23,350 nucleotides of DNA from Pseudomonadota bacterium (GTDB lineage: Bacteria > Pseudomonadota > Alphaproteobacteria > Rhodospirillales > Rhodospirillaceae): the NCBI GenBank assembly GCA_023396465.1, contig JAEWWF010000099.1, positions 1-23,350 of the forward strand, in the 5' to 3' direction. Shown here one piece after another: positions 16,101 to 22,835 of this stretch. The notes below the pieces were generated by a model. That model had not been told where the DNA came from, did not search any database, and saw only the letters and a list, made by a program, of their open reading frames with translations. The stretch's first letter is position 1; each line of letters begins with the position of its first letter. The translations under genes and the position numbers were made by a program.

Positions 16101-19100
16101 CCGGCGGTGCCACCGGCGGCAAAGCCGTTCAGCGTGGTGAACGAGCCCTTGGCGGCATCGTCGATGCTGACGGTCACCGTCACCGCCTCGCCGTCCGCTT
16201 CGGTCACCGTCACCGCCGAGAACGGCGAAACGGTCTGCCTGTCGGTGATGGCCTGCCCCGACACCGTGCCGCCGATCACCGGCTGATCGTCGGTGGGCGT
16301 CACGGCCATGGTGATGGTCTGGGTGGCGCTGGTGCCGATATCGCCGCTGCCGGCGTCGGTCATCGCCACGGTGATGGTGCGGGAGGTGGCGTCGGGCGTG
16401 TCACTGGTGGTGCGATAGCCGATCTGGCCGAGCAGGGCACCGGCCGCCGTCGGAGTGGCCGCCCCACCGGCGACGAAAGTGACGATCAGCGGTTGGCTGT
16501 TGCTGCCGGCCTGGGTGATGTCGGCGATCTTGGTGAGGTTGTAGGACACCTCGCCGCCCACGACGGTGATGCCGTTGCCCTCCACCACCTCCAGCACATC
16601 GCCCGCGGCGCCGTTGGCGGTGAGGGTGACGGTGACGGCGCCGCCGGCGAAGTGCGCCGTGTCGGCATCGGTGACCGTCACCGCGCCAGCCGCCAGCAGG
16701 GTGGCGCCCCCACCCTCGACATGAGTGCGGGAGCCTCCGTCAAGGCCAGCGATCACCGGCGGATTGGGCTGCACCCGGATGGAGAAGGTCTCGGTGGCCG
16801 TGTCGGCTCCGCCGTTGGTGGTGCCGTCGCCATCGACCACGCTGAGCGAGAAAGACCGCAGCTCCAGCGTCGAACCACCGTCATATTGGAGCGCCCGGAT
16901 GAAATCGCGGACAGCATCGGGCGTGGCGCGGGCATCCAGCGCGATCACCAAGGCATCGCCAGCGGCGCCGGCGGTGGTGACGCTGCCGATCCCCACGTCC
17001 TGAGCCGCCGAGAAGCCAGCCCCGCCGGTGCCCCAGGTGCCCTGGCCGGCGGTGCCGGAGGTTGTGGTGATGGACAGGGTGCCGCCGGCGAAGTCGGCGC
17101 TGTCGATGTCGGTGACGGTCATGGCACCCAGCAGATCGACGGCGGTGAAGCCCGCCCCCGCCACGGCGGTCGCCGGGCCAGCGCCGAACCCGGCAATCAC
17201 CGGCGCGTCATTGACGGCGGTGATGTTCACCGACACGGGGCCGAACGGCAGATCACCGCTGCCGGCGCCATCGTTCAGGGTGATGGAAATACTCGCCGCG
17301 CCGGCACCGTGGACATTGCTCTCGCCGGTGTAACGCACGTTGGACGCGGTGTTGAGGAAGGTGTCGATGGCCGTCGCGGTGCCCGTCAGGCTGAGCGTGC
17401 CCGTACCGGAGCCGCCGACGGTCACACTCCCCCCCGTCACGGCGGTGAACGTGCCGGCGCTGGCGGTGAGCGTCAGGGTGAGCGTGTCGGAGGGATCGAT
17501 GTCGGCCACGGTGACGGCCGACAGATCGAGGTTGCTCAGCGTGTCTTCCAGTACCGTCACGCTGGCCGGCAGCCCGGTCAGGGAAGGGGCATCGTTGGTG
17601 TTGGTGACGGTGATGTTCAGCGTGTCGTCATCACTGCCCCCTTCCCCATCGCTGGTCTGCACCCGCAGGGTGGCGGTGCCGGCGAAGTCGGGGGTGGGGG
17701 TAAAGGTCAGGCTGCCGAGGGCGACGTTCACATCCGCCAGGGTGCCCGAGAAGCTGACCGACGCGGCATTGGTGTAGCCGCCGGAATTGAGCGTCAGACC
17801 GGTGGTGGTGCCGATGGACACGGTACCGTTGCCGACGGTGAGCGTCACCGTCTGATCGTTTCCGTCGGCATCGGCGATGGACAGGCCGGTGATGGCGGTA
17901 CCGCTGGTGTCTTCATCCAGCACCGGGGTCGCCGGCAGGGTGGTGACTGGAACCGCGTTGGTGACCGTCGTCACGTCCACCTTCACCGGCGTCGCCTGGG
18001 TATTGGGGGCGCCGGCGGCATCGCGCGCCACCACATAGACATCATAGGCGGTGCCGGCGGTGAGACCGGCAACCGCGAAGGTGTGGGTGAAAGGCGCGGC
18101 CGCGACCGCCTGACTACCGGCGGCCAGCGCCGCGCCGCCACCGGCGTTCTGGCCGGCGATCACCTGCGCCGCGCTGGGAGCGGACGCCCCATCGGCGACC
18201 ACCACGTAGTAGAGGGTACCGGCCTCGTCGAGACTGGCCGATAGGTCGAACCCGGTCTTGGCGATGTTGCTCGCCGCTGGAGAGACGTCGAACACCGGAG
18301 CAACGTTGTCCACCACGGTGATGGAAAACGCCTCGGCATAGGTGGCGGTCCCGTCGCTCACCTGAACCCGCACGCTGTACGATCCCGCCGCGAGGGCGGC
18401 CGCATCGTTGGCCCGCAGGCTGGTGCCGCTGATGTTGAACAGGGCGTTGTCGGTGTCGCCCGCGCCCGCCACCAGGGTATAGGTGGCGGAAGGACCGTCG
18501 GGGTCGACGACGCCCAGGGTGCCGACCACCGCATTGGCCCCGGCCGACTGGTTTACGCTGGTCGAGGAGAGGGTGATGTCCGTCGGCGCGTCGTTCACCG
18601 CCGTGACGCCGATGGTGGCGGTGCGGGCGGTGCTGGTGGCGTTCCCCGCCCCGCTGTTGTCGGTGACGGTGACGGTGACGCTGCGATTGGTGGTCGACGG
18701 ATTGTCGGAGGTGTTGTTGAAGGTGATGGCGCGCAGCAGCGCCTGGTAGTCGGCCCGCGATCCGGTGGTCGAGAACGTGAGCGTTGTTCCCGACTGAGTG
18801 ACGCTGCCAAGCCCACCAAAAGAGCCGTTCACCGACAGTTGATCGCCCGCCTGCGGGTTGGTCAGGGTGACCGCCATGCCGGTGATGGTATTGGCGGCAT
18901 CGGCGTCGGTGATGGTGGCGTCGGGGGCGATGGCGATGGCGCCGCCATCCTCGGTGAAGGAGCGCGTGACATCCTCCCCGGCGGTAGCGCCGTTGAGATC
19001 GACGACCGGACGCTCGTTGGTGACGGGAGCAACCGCATTGATGATCGTGAACGTATCGAGAGTGTTCTGCTCGATGTAGTCGTTACCGGTCGGGTCGATG

Positions 19101-20242
19101 GTGATCTGGAAGCTCGTGATCGCCGTGAAGGTGCTGTAGTCACCCGTCGTATAGGTCGTTTCATCCTGCGCGGTGGTGAAGGTCGTGCTCACCTGTCCAC
19201 CGGCAGCCTTGGTGCCGGTGATGGTGAACGTGAAATCCCCATCTTCGTTGTACTTTGAGAAGTTGATCGCCGTCAGATCGAACGACGCGACGGTCGTTCC
19301 ATCGGCCGCGATCGTGAACGAGAATGGATCACTGCTCGTTCCGTTCATGAAATAGATGCCGGCGGGATCATCGGTGCGATGCGTGCCAGCGGGGGCGGTC
19401 AGGGTGAAGCCGCTTAAAAAGCTGCCCGGCACGGTGCTCGGCGTGACGTCCTGCACTCCGTCGGGCAAAGCGAGCAGATGATCGTAATCGATGCTCCGCT
19501 CGCCGTACAGTTCGCGGCTTTCGACCTCGCCCTGACGGACCTCCAGGGTCCAGTCGCCCCCCTTCTCAACCGCGCCGGTGGCGTCGTCGGAAGCGGCCAC
19601 CTCCGCTCCTGTCGCATCCGCCAGTGAGGCCAGGAACGCACGGCCGGCCTCGCCACGGCCAACATCGCAGCCATAAAGCAGGATGTCCCCGGTTTCGCTC
19701 AAGGCGTTGCCCACGGCGGCGAACTCGGCGGCACGGGTGGCGACGGTATCGGCGGTGATGGTCACGGAACCGAAGCTGAGCGTCGCTTCCGACCCGTGGG
19801 TGACCAGATGGATGGCGTCGTAGCCCTGCTTCCCCTCGGCCCATTCCGCCATCTGGGTCAGGCCGTCGCGCGCGCCGTCGAGCAGCACGACCTCCACCCC
19901 CGGACCGGCGGCATCGATCAGGCGGCCGGCATCGGCCACCGACGCATCGACGAACAGAACCGTCTTGCCATCCACAGTCTCCCGCCCCTCCGTCGCGGCG
20001 GGCAAGGCGTGGTCGGCGGCGGCCCGCATCAGCAAGGCCGCGTTGCCCTGGTGATCCATGGTGTCCGGGTCGGCGGCGACGGCATGGGCGGTCGCCTCTC
20101 GCACGGCCTCGGCCCCCGTCGCCGCGCCGGCGGCGTCGAACATGAACCGCGGCTCCAGCGCGATGGCGAGCGGCGCGGCGTGGGACATCATGGCGTCCTT
20201 CAAGCGACGCGCGGCGCGGGTCGGCGTAACGATCTGGTTCAT
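13109..20242 (-). CDS. giant DUF4347 / Ig-cadherin-repeat surface protein
   Basis: This 2377-residue protein has no classical signal peptide. After a basic leader comes LEPRFMFDA (from L29), the LEPR-type motif seen at the front of many giant repetitive exported proteins. A DUF4347 domain follows at about 93-256 with H149 (LVTHGSEA) and C192 (LLYGCDVG), the only cysteine I find in the whole protein. Residues about 260-2090 are beta-rich Ig/cadherin-like repeats joined by linkers such as AVNDAPV, with Asp-rich strands (TDIDS, TDADT) suited to Ca2+. A Pro/Gly-rich region, a Gly-Leu repeat region and an amphipathic tail (FTETLGMHLARFEAEADLLA) close it. No RTX nonapeptides are seen. The ATG at 20242 is chosen (AGAGAGG upstream); an ATG at 20356 would add 38 Arg-rich residues. 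It is the first gene of the exporter locus and its probable cargo, likely an adhesin. Confidence 0.88.
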   Translation of the reverse strand: MNQIVTPTRAARRLKDAMMSHAAPLAIALEPRFMFDAAGAATGAEAVREATAHAVAADPDTMDHQGNAALLMRAAADHALPAATEGRETVDGKTVLFVDASVADAGRLIDAAGPGVEVVLLDGARDGLTQMAEWAEGKQGYDAIHLVTHGSEATLSFGSVTITADTVATRAAEFAAVGNALSETGDILLYGCDVGRGEAGRAFLASLADATGAEVAASDDATGAVEKGGDWTLEVRQGEVESRELYGERSIDYDHLLALPDGVQDVTPSTVPGSFLSGFTLTAPAGTHRTDDPAGIYFMNGTSSDPFSFTIAADGTTVASFDLTAINFSKYNEDGDFTFTITGTKAAGGQVSTTFTTAQDETTYTTGDYSTFTAITSFQITIDPTGNDYIEQNTLDTFTIINAVAPVTNERPVVDLNGATAGEDVTRSFTEDGGAIAIAPDATITDADAANTITGMAVTLTNPQAGDQLSVNGSFGGLGSVTQSGTTLTFSTTGSRADYQALLRAITFNNTSDNPSTTNRSVTVTVTDNSGAGNATSTARTATIGVTAVNDAPTDITLSSTSVNQSAGANAVVGTLGVVDPDGPSATYTLVAGAGDTDNALFNISGTSLRANDAAALAAGSYSVRVQVSDGTATYAEAFSITVVDNVAPVFDVSPAASNIAKTGFDLSASLDEAGTLYYVVVADGASAPSAAQVIAGQNAGGGAALAAGSQAVAAAPFTHTFAVAGLTAGTAYDVYVVARDAAGAPNTQATPVKVDVTTVTNAVPVTTLPATPVLDEDTSGTAITGLSIADADGNDQTVTLTVGNGTVSIGTTTGLTLNSGGYTNAASVSFSGTLADVNVALGSLTFTPTPDFAGTATLRVQTSDGEGGSDDDTLNITVTNTNDAPSLTGLPASVTVLEDTLSNLDLSAVTVADIDPSDTLTLTLTASAGTFTAVTGGSVTVGGSGTGTLSLTGTATAIDTFLNTASNVRYTGESNVHGAGAASISITLNDGAGSGDLPFGPVSVNITAVNDAPVIAGFGAGPATAVAGAGFTAVDLLGAMTVTDIDSADFAGGTLSITTTSGTAGQGTWGTGGAGFSAAQDVGIGSVTTAGAAGDALVIALDARATPDAVRDFIRALQYDGGSTLELRSFSLSVVDGDGTTNGGADTATETFSIRVQPNPPVIAGLDGGSRTHVEGGGATLLAAGAVTVTDADTAHFAGGAVTVTLTANGAAGDVLEVVEGNGITVVGGEVSYNLTKIADITQAGSNSQPLIVTFVAGGAATPTAAGALLGQIGYRTTSDTPDATSRTITVAMTDAGSGDIGTSATQTITMAVTPTDDQPVIGGTVSGQAITDRQTVSPFSAVTVTEADGEAVTVTVSIDDAAKGSFTTLNGFAAGGTAGTWTFTGTAAAAQTALRGMVFTPAENRGAAGSTETSTFTLAVEDDDGVTDPVTNSDTTVVSTSVNDAPTLGGLGGDSMTMVAAEGPQALTIAADVVVTDPESHLGGGTLTLTQTAGSAGSWGLGSGTSGADGVFADGETITVGGAVIGTVTTAGQAGADLVIALDGAVTEAQVASFLAALTYDPGVGTGARTFTASLDDGDGTANGGTASVTTAAFTITVTGQPPVVTGLAGGSVTFTEGGSAVRLDPNADASVTDLDSTDFDGGEVRVSITTNGVSGEDVLSLQPSADGRLTVVGSEVFWDHDNDGGTAAVKVGDIAGGTGGAALAITLTANARPGAGEAVEAILRNIAYANSNGNNPATDSRTVSVQVRDGAAIDAGVSTAATVTVAVTAVNDPPVITDGVIGGTATEGSGTSIWTSYPTAVSDPDTDAFNGGRVIATVSGPLVTGDRIGVAPAGVIGYTATSATTGTVTYEYNPGVPEVIGTASWNAATGSLTITFVSAGGGNPVISATVARNVMIHLAFSSSSDDPTQKGAATSRTITVSLEDGGNTGTGTPTWPSVSGTITVVDANDAPTVTLTGTPTFQTGGTSTFASTLVLADIDGTHLSGATVTLAAAPDGAEEGLVLPATVLLPAGVTLGGGYVAGDRATTITLTGDATVAEYQAVLRQLLYQNTAATPDTGDRSITVEVSDRPLTMSDGVLTANASITVSHFVPPPSGGGGGGGGGGVVPPPVTPEPPTTPTPPSPVDPQPPGGGETPPATPEPPVASPPPAPSSGGSPFGGTAPNVGSNPFSNAQGGGGPSSGAADGSASGPLASGGFGSRPNAGDVGDGGTPVRNSTGGGAGQNDGSVRTAVTGALGSQSPIDNSGTPVNAGIGTFGSFSQTSLGGGGGLGGGLGGGLAGGLGGGFGSGLGGGLGAGLSGMGGGLGGALGGGIFGADFLAGAVEDVPATEDVATAPAFTETLGMHLARFEAEADLLARSVAAMENQRREAAGTEA
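13309..13447 (-). repeat. Gly-Leu repeat region within the giant protein
   Basis: This stretch encodes about 46 residues built almost only of Gly, Leu, Ala and Phe in short steps such as LGGGLGGGLAGGLGGGF. It sits just before the C-terminal amphipathic tail of the giant protein. It lacks the Asp of RTX repeats, so calcium-roll formation is not expected. Polyglycine-II-like packing or a flexible membrane- or secretion-related segment are possible readings. Confidence 0.8.
13778..13968 (-). repeat. Pro/Gly-rich linker of the giant protein, with a ten-Gly run
   Basis: The region encodes VPPPS, an uninterrupted ten-glycine run, then PPPVTPEPPTTPTPPSP-like sequence. It marks the border between the folded repeats and the C-terminal low-complexity part, as a cell-wall or outer-membrane-spanning spacer would. 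At DNA level it is a GC-rich homopurine/homopyrimidine-biased tract prone to slippage. Confidence 0.8.
13970..19040 (-). repeat. array of about ten Ig/cadherin-like repeats in the giant gene
   Basis: Linkers of the type VNDAPV, TNDAPS, DANDAP, TDDQPV or QPNPPV recur near 19012, 18588, 17590, 17204, 16758, 16283, 15901, 15430, 14917 and 14381, which is roughly every 130-180 residues except for one long interval (18588-17590). That interval contains a further domain boundary near 17935 and a fibronectin-III-like segment (AVAGLTAGTAYDVYVVARDAAG). The repeats are diverged in sequence, so the array is old rather than freshly amplified. The type is VCBS/cadherin-like, common in bacterial adhesins. 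Confidence 0.75.
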
Positions 20243-20550
20243 GGCTTGAGCCAACCTCTCTGGTCCGTCCGGTTCAGGAACCGGCCCCCTTCTTCCCCCA
20301 ATCGCCGTGGCCCGCGCCCTACGGCCGGCTCTTCTTGTTGTGGCCATGTCTTCCATGACCCGCGCATCCAGCGATTACATCATTATGCAAAAACCTTTAC
20401 CGCGCGAAACCATGACAATGGGCATAAATAGATGCGCCACCTTACCGTCATCCCTAAGGCGCGACCAGGGGGAATTTTCTTCCTCCGGACGCACACCCAC
20501 ACGGTCACGAACCTCTTCCCGACGACCAAAATCCACACTTCCGATCATGT
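20243..20550. other. 308-base gap upstream of the giant gene
   Basis: This holds the leader of the giant-gene operon. The middle (about 20370-20440) is markedly A/T-richer than its surroundings. On the minus strand, CATAAT (20382-20387) resembles a -10 box but has no good -35 partner, so no promoter is firmly placed. TTATGCAAAAAC (20383-20394) matches a site upstream of the collar-protein operon. A possible 57-codon small gene overlaps the distal part. No terminator after the acetyltransferase gene is evident. Confidence 0.5.
20375..20548 (-). CDS. possible small protein of 57 residues
   Basis: An ATG at 20548 begins two bases after the stop of the acetyltransferase gene and is preceded by CAGGGA, a usable ribosome-binding site. 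The peptide starts MIGSVDFGRREEVRDRVGV and ends in a hydrophobic, Met-rich tail (FMPIVMVSRGKGFCIMM). I recognise no family. Third codon positions are much less G/C-rich than in neighbouring genes, and the region overlaps the likely promoter of the giant gene. It may simply be an open stretch of regulatory DNA. Confidence 0.22.
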   Translation of the reverse strand: MIGSVDFGRREEVRDRVGVRPEEENSPWSRLRDDGKVAHLFMPIVMVSRGKGFCIMM

Positions 20551-21066
20551 TTATCCCTGCTCGGCGGAGCGCCACTCCAGAAACCGGTGGATGCCCTTGT
20601 CTTCCACCAGCCTGAAACCCAGGCGGGCATAGAGACGCTGCGCCGGGTTGAAGGACTCCACATGCAGGCGCACCGCGAGGTTCAACCGGCTGGCCTCGGC
20701 CATCACGGCCCGCAACAGGGCGCTGCCACGCCCCTGTCCGCGCACGGACGGCAGCAGCGCGATGTCCATGACGCGGATTTCATCGGCCAGGGGACAGAGG
20801 GCGAGGCGACCGGCGGCCCCGCGCTCATCCCCCGCCGCGGCGTCCTCCAGAACATGAAAGCAGGCGTCGGGATAATGGGCGCGATAATGGGCGTCCTGCG
20901 CCGCTGCCTGCTGCGCCATGAGCGCGCCCCAGACCCGCGGATCGCCGACGAAGGCCTGACGCTCCCAGGCGCGGGCGCTGCCCATCAGCTCCGCCAGGAA
21001 CGGCAGATCGTCCGCTGTCTGCGGCCGCAGGCGAAAGCCCGCCACCGGATCGGGAAGACGGATCAT
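20551..21066 (-). CDS. GNAT-family N-acetyltransferase
   Basis: This 171-residue cytoplasmic protein has the GNAT fold order. Strand beta-1 starts FRLRPQTADDLPFLAELM. Motif A is IALLPSVRGQGRGSALL, with the acetyl-CoA pyrophosphate loop RGQGRG at 109-114. Motif B is VESFNPAQRLYARLGFRLVE, with the conserved Asn and Tyr. It transfers an acetyl group from acetyl-CoA to an amine; the substrate is unknown. The ATG at 21066 is preferred because GGAGA lies about 10 bases upstream and it avoids the hairpin that covers an earlier in-frame ATG at 21114. It follows the three collar-protein genes by 99 bases and precedes the giant gene on the same strand, so acetylation of a collar or giant protein is conceivable but unproven. 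Confidence 0.85.
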   Translation of the reverse strand: MIRLPDPVAGFRLRPQTADDLPFLAELMGSARAWERQAFVGDPRVWGALMAQQAAAQDAHYRAHYPDACFHVLEDAAAGDERGAAGRLALCPLADEIRVMDIALLPSVRGQGRGSALLRAVMAEASRLNLAVRLHVESFNPAQRLYARLGFRLVEDKGIHRFLEWRSAEQG

Positions 21067-21095
21067 GAAACGCTGGTCTCCGAGCATCGTGGGAA

Positions 21096-21151
21096 GGGGC
21101 CGGATGGTTCGCATCCGGCCCCGGCGATGGATCGGGCCTCCGACGCCCGAT
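21096..21151 (-). terminator. two consecutive perfect hairpins between collar gene and acetyltransferase gene
   Basis: GGGGCCGGATG (21096-21106) and CATCCGGCCCC (21112-21122) form an 11-bp perfect stem with a 5-base loop. ATCGGGC (21131-21137) and GCCCGAT (21145-21151) form a second 7-bp stem. Read on the minus strand, the second stem comes first and the strong one is followed by TTCCC. The U tract is poor, so partial termination or a 3'-end stabiliser for the collar-gene mRNA is more likely than full termination. Confidence 0.5.
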
Positions 21152-21165
21152 ACCTGTCCCGTCTC

Positions 21166-21696
21166 TTACCAGGGCTGCGGCGGCCACAGGCCAGAGGAGG
21201 CAATGCAGTAATTCATCACCAGATAAGGCTGCATGTTCTCGTGGGGGGCGCTGCCGCCCCCTATCCCGAGCGCGCTGGCCCCCATCTGCACGGTCCCCGG
21301 CCCCTCGCCAAAGGCGTCATAGGGCGCCGGGGTCCGGGCTGAGTTCATGCTCTTGCCCACCATGACCGTGCCCGACGGCTGCCGCACCGACCCATTGACA
21401 TCCACCGCCGACAGGCTGTGGGTGTGCGGCGGGATTTCGGCGATGGTCAGGGTGTGGGCGGCCTCCCCAGCGGAGGTGCCGATCGGTAAGGTGCTATAGT
21501 CGGTCGAAATACCGCAGCGCCCCTGCAAGTTGGGAAGCGCGAAGTTGCTGGTTCCGTTGCCGCCGAACTTGGTGCCGAGAAGAGCAAACAGGGCGGTGTA
21601 CTGCTGAATGGTCAGCAACTGCCCATTGCACGGCAACCAGCCTTGCGGCGTGAACCAGTAAGGAAACACGCGGATTTCACCCAGAAACGGTTCCAT
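21166..21696 (-). CDS. phage-tail-collar-domain protein (microcystin-dependent-protein family), copy 3 of operon
   Basis: This 176-residue protein starts directly with the collar domain: FLGEIRVFPYWFTPQGWLPCNGQLL, then YTALFALLGTKFGGNG and FALPNLQGR (to about residue 60). It then has PPHTH (HxH at 91-93), a variable middle and PHENMQPYLVMNYCIA near the end. The collar fold is that of the receptor-binding end of T4 short tail fibre gp12, where an HxH pair from each of three chains holds a zinc ion. A trimer is therefore likely. There is no signal peptide. AAGGAGG lies 7 bases before the start, the best ribosome-binding site of the three copies. The gene follows copy 2 by 12 bases. No capsid, portal or terminase gene is near, so it is not a visible prophage part. 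Confidence 0.88.
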   Translation of the reverse strand: MEPFLGEIRVFPYWFTPQGWLPCNGQLLTIQQYTALFALLGTKFGGNGTSNFALPNLQGRCGISTDYSTLPIGTSAGEAAHTLTIAEIPPHTHSLSAVDVNGSVRQPSGTVMVGKSMNSARTPAPYDAFGEGPGTVQMGASALGIGGGSAPHENMQPYLVMNYCIASSGLWPPQPW

Positions 21697-21708
21697 GTCT
21701 GTGCCTCC

Positions 21709-22227
21709 TTACGACTTGATAGGGTATTCGCCATCCCAGCAGATGCAGAAGCGGAAAGCGGTGTAGGGCGCCATGTTGTTGTGCGCCTGACCTGCCCCCA
21801 CCACCGTCACCGCCGCCGCCATGGAAACCGCTGGGCCGGCGCTGGGCGGGGCATAGAGGTTCTGCTGCCCGGCGGGAACCGCGCCTGCCGGACTGGTCAC
21901 CAGATTGGTGTTGGCGGTCGAGGCGCCCATGCCATGGGTATGCGGCGGCACCGTCACTTCCGTCAGGGTTACCGTGTTGACACCCCAGGTGGTGGCGATG
22001 GAACGTGGCGTCAGACCCGGCCCCGCCCCGGTGCCAACCGGGACACGATTACGCAGATCGGGCAGTTTGAACTTCGTCTGACCGTCGCCGCCAAACCGGA
22101 TGCCGATCACGGAATACAGCGCCGTAAATTGCTGGATGGAGAGTTCCTGCCCATGGCAGTCGAACCAGCCCTCGGGGGCATAGTTGTACGGCATCAGGCG
22201 GATTTCGCCGATAAACGGATCAGCCAT
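21709..22227 (-). CDS. phage-tail-collar-domain protein (microcystin-dependent-protein family), copy 2 of operon
   Basis: This 172-residue protein has the same plan as its neighbours: FIGEIRLMPYNYAPEGWFDC, FTALYSVIGIRFGGDG, FKLPDLRNR, VPPHTHGM (HxH at 96-98) and a C-terminal AHNNMAPYTAFRFCIC block. The middle third (about 100-145) differs strongly from the other two copies, as expected if this loop region carries individual binding specificity. AGGGGGG precedes the start by about 6 bases. It is 12 bases from each neighbour, so the three are translated from one message. The pairwise divergence indicates old paralogues rather than a recent duplication. Export route and partner are unknown. Confidence 0.88.
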   Translation of the reverse strand: MADPFIGEIRLMPYNYAPEGWFDCHGQELSIQQFTALYSVIGIRFGGDGQTKFKLPDLRNRVPVGTGAGPGLTPRSIATTWGVNTVTLTEVTVPPHTHGMGASTANTNLVTSPAGAVPAGQQNLYAPPSAGPAVSMAAAVTVVGAGQAHNNMAPYTAFRFCICWDGEYPIKS

Positions 22228-22239
22228 GTCCGTCCCCCC

Positions 22240-22758
22240 TCACTGCTGCATCGGATAGCTGCCCACAAGGGCGATGATGTAGGTCAGCGCCATGCTCGGC
22301 TGACAGTTCTCGTGCGGCTGACTGCCGCCGGGCGCGTCGGAGACCGCGCTCGCCGCCAGCGACGCATCGGCACTGCTGACGGTGAAGGTGTTCAGCGCCG
22401 CCTTCGCCCATACGCCGTTGTCGGGCGACTGCGCCGTCGCATCGACGCTGGCGGCCGACACGATATGGGTGTGGGCCGGCAGGTTGGCGGTGGTCAGCGT
22501 GACCTTCTCGGCGCCAGCCTTCTGCCCCCGGTTGTACATGATGCCGGCCTGGCTGGTGCCCATGCCAACCACCATGCGCCCGCGCAGGTCGGGAAGCCCG
22601 AAGTTGGTCACGCCGTCGCCGCCATAAGTCGTGCCGATGAGCGAGTACAGGGCCTGATACTCGTTGATGCTCAGGAGCGCTCCATTGCACAGGTGCCAGC
22701 CCTGCGGGGCGTAGTCGCCGGCGAACAGCCGGATCTCGCCCAGATATGCTTCACTCAT
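22240..22758 (-). CDS. phage-tail-collar-domain protein (microcystin-dependent-protein family), first gene of operon
   Basis: This 172-residue protein begins YLGEIRLFAGDYAPQGWHLC, followed by YQALYSLIGTTYGGDG and FGLPDLRGRM. It has LPAHTH (HxH at 96-98) and ends with QPHENCQPSMALTYIIALVG. It is the promoter-proximal member of the trio. The start at 22758 is set by GGGGGG about 9 bases upstream and by alignment with the other two copies; an upstream in-frame ATG at 22833 would add 25 residues not shared by the family. The sequence lacks a signal peptide or membrane span. Function in cellular genomes is poorly defined; the fold suggests a trimeric ligand- or receptor-binding protein. Confidence 0.88.
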   Translation of the reverse strand: MSEAYLGEIRLFAGDYAPQGWHLCNGALLSINEYQALYSLIGTTYGGDGVTNFGLPDLRGRMVVGMGTSQAGIMYNRGQKAGAEKVTLTTANLPAHTHIVSAASVDATAQSPDNGVWAKAALNTFTVSSADASLAASAVSDAPGGSQPHENCQPSMALTYIIALVGSYPMQQ

Positions 22759-22835
22759 GAGGATAGTCCCCCCTTTCCATGCAGCCTCCCGAGGGAGGCG
22801 ATGACCGGAAGAGTCTAACCCTGACAAACGCATTG

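Noticed and set aside
13970..18244. Plus-strand reading frame of 1424 codons opposite the giant gene
   Set aside because: It is in codon register with the minus-strand gene, so it stays open simply because the giant gene avoids TTA, CTA and TCA codons. Its translation is Gly/Arg/His-rich with no domain, while the minus-strand product has clear domains.
13970..19040. CRISPR or recent tandem DNA repeat
   Set aside because: The periodicity is at protein level only; units are of unequal length and diverged at DNA level, with no constant repeat and spacer pattern.
13109..20242. RTX-type type I secretion adhesin
   Set aside because: No GGxGxDxxx nonapeptides and no adjacent ABC ATPase. The Gly-rich region lacks Asp.
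20551..22758. Prophage or phage-tail remnant
   Set aside because: Only collar-domain proteins are present; there is no capsid, terminase, tape-measure, baseplate, integrase or attachment site in the window. Such collar genes are common as ordinary cellular genes.
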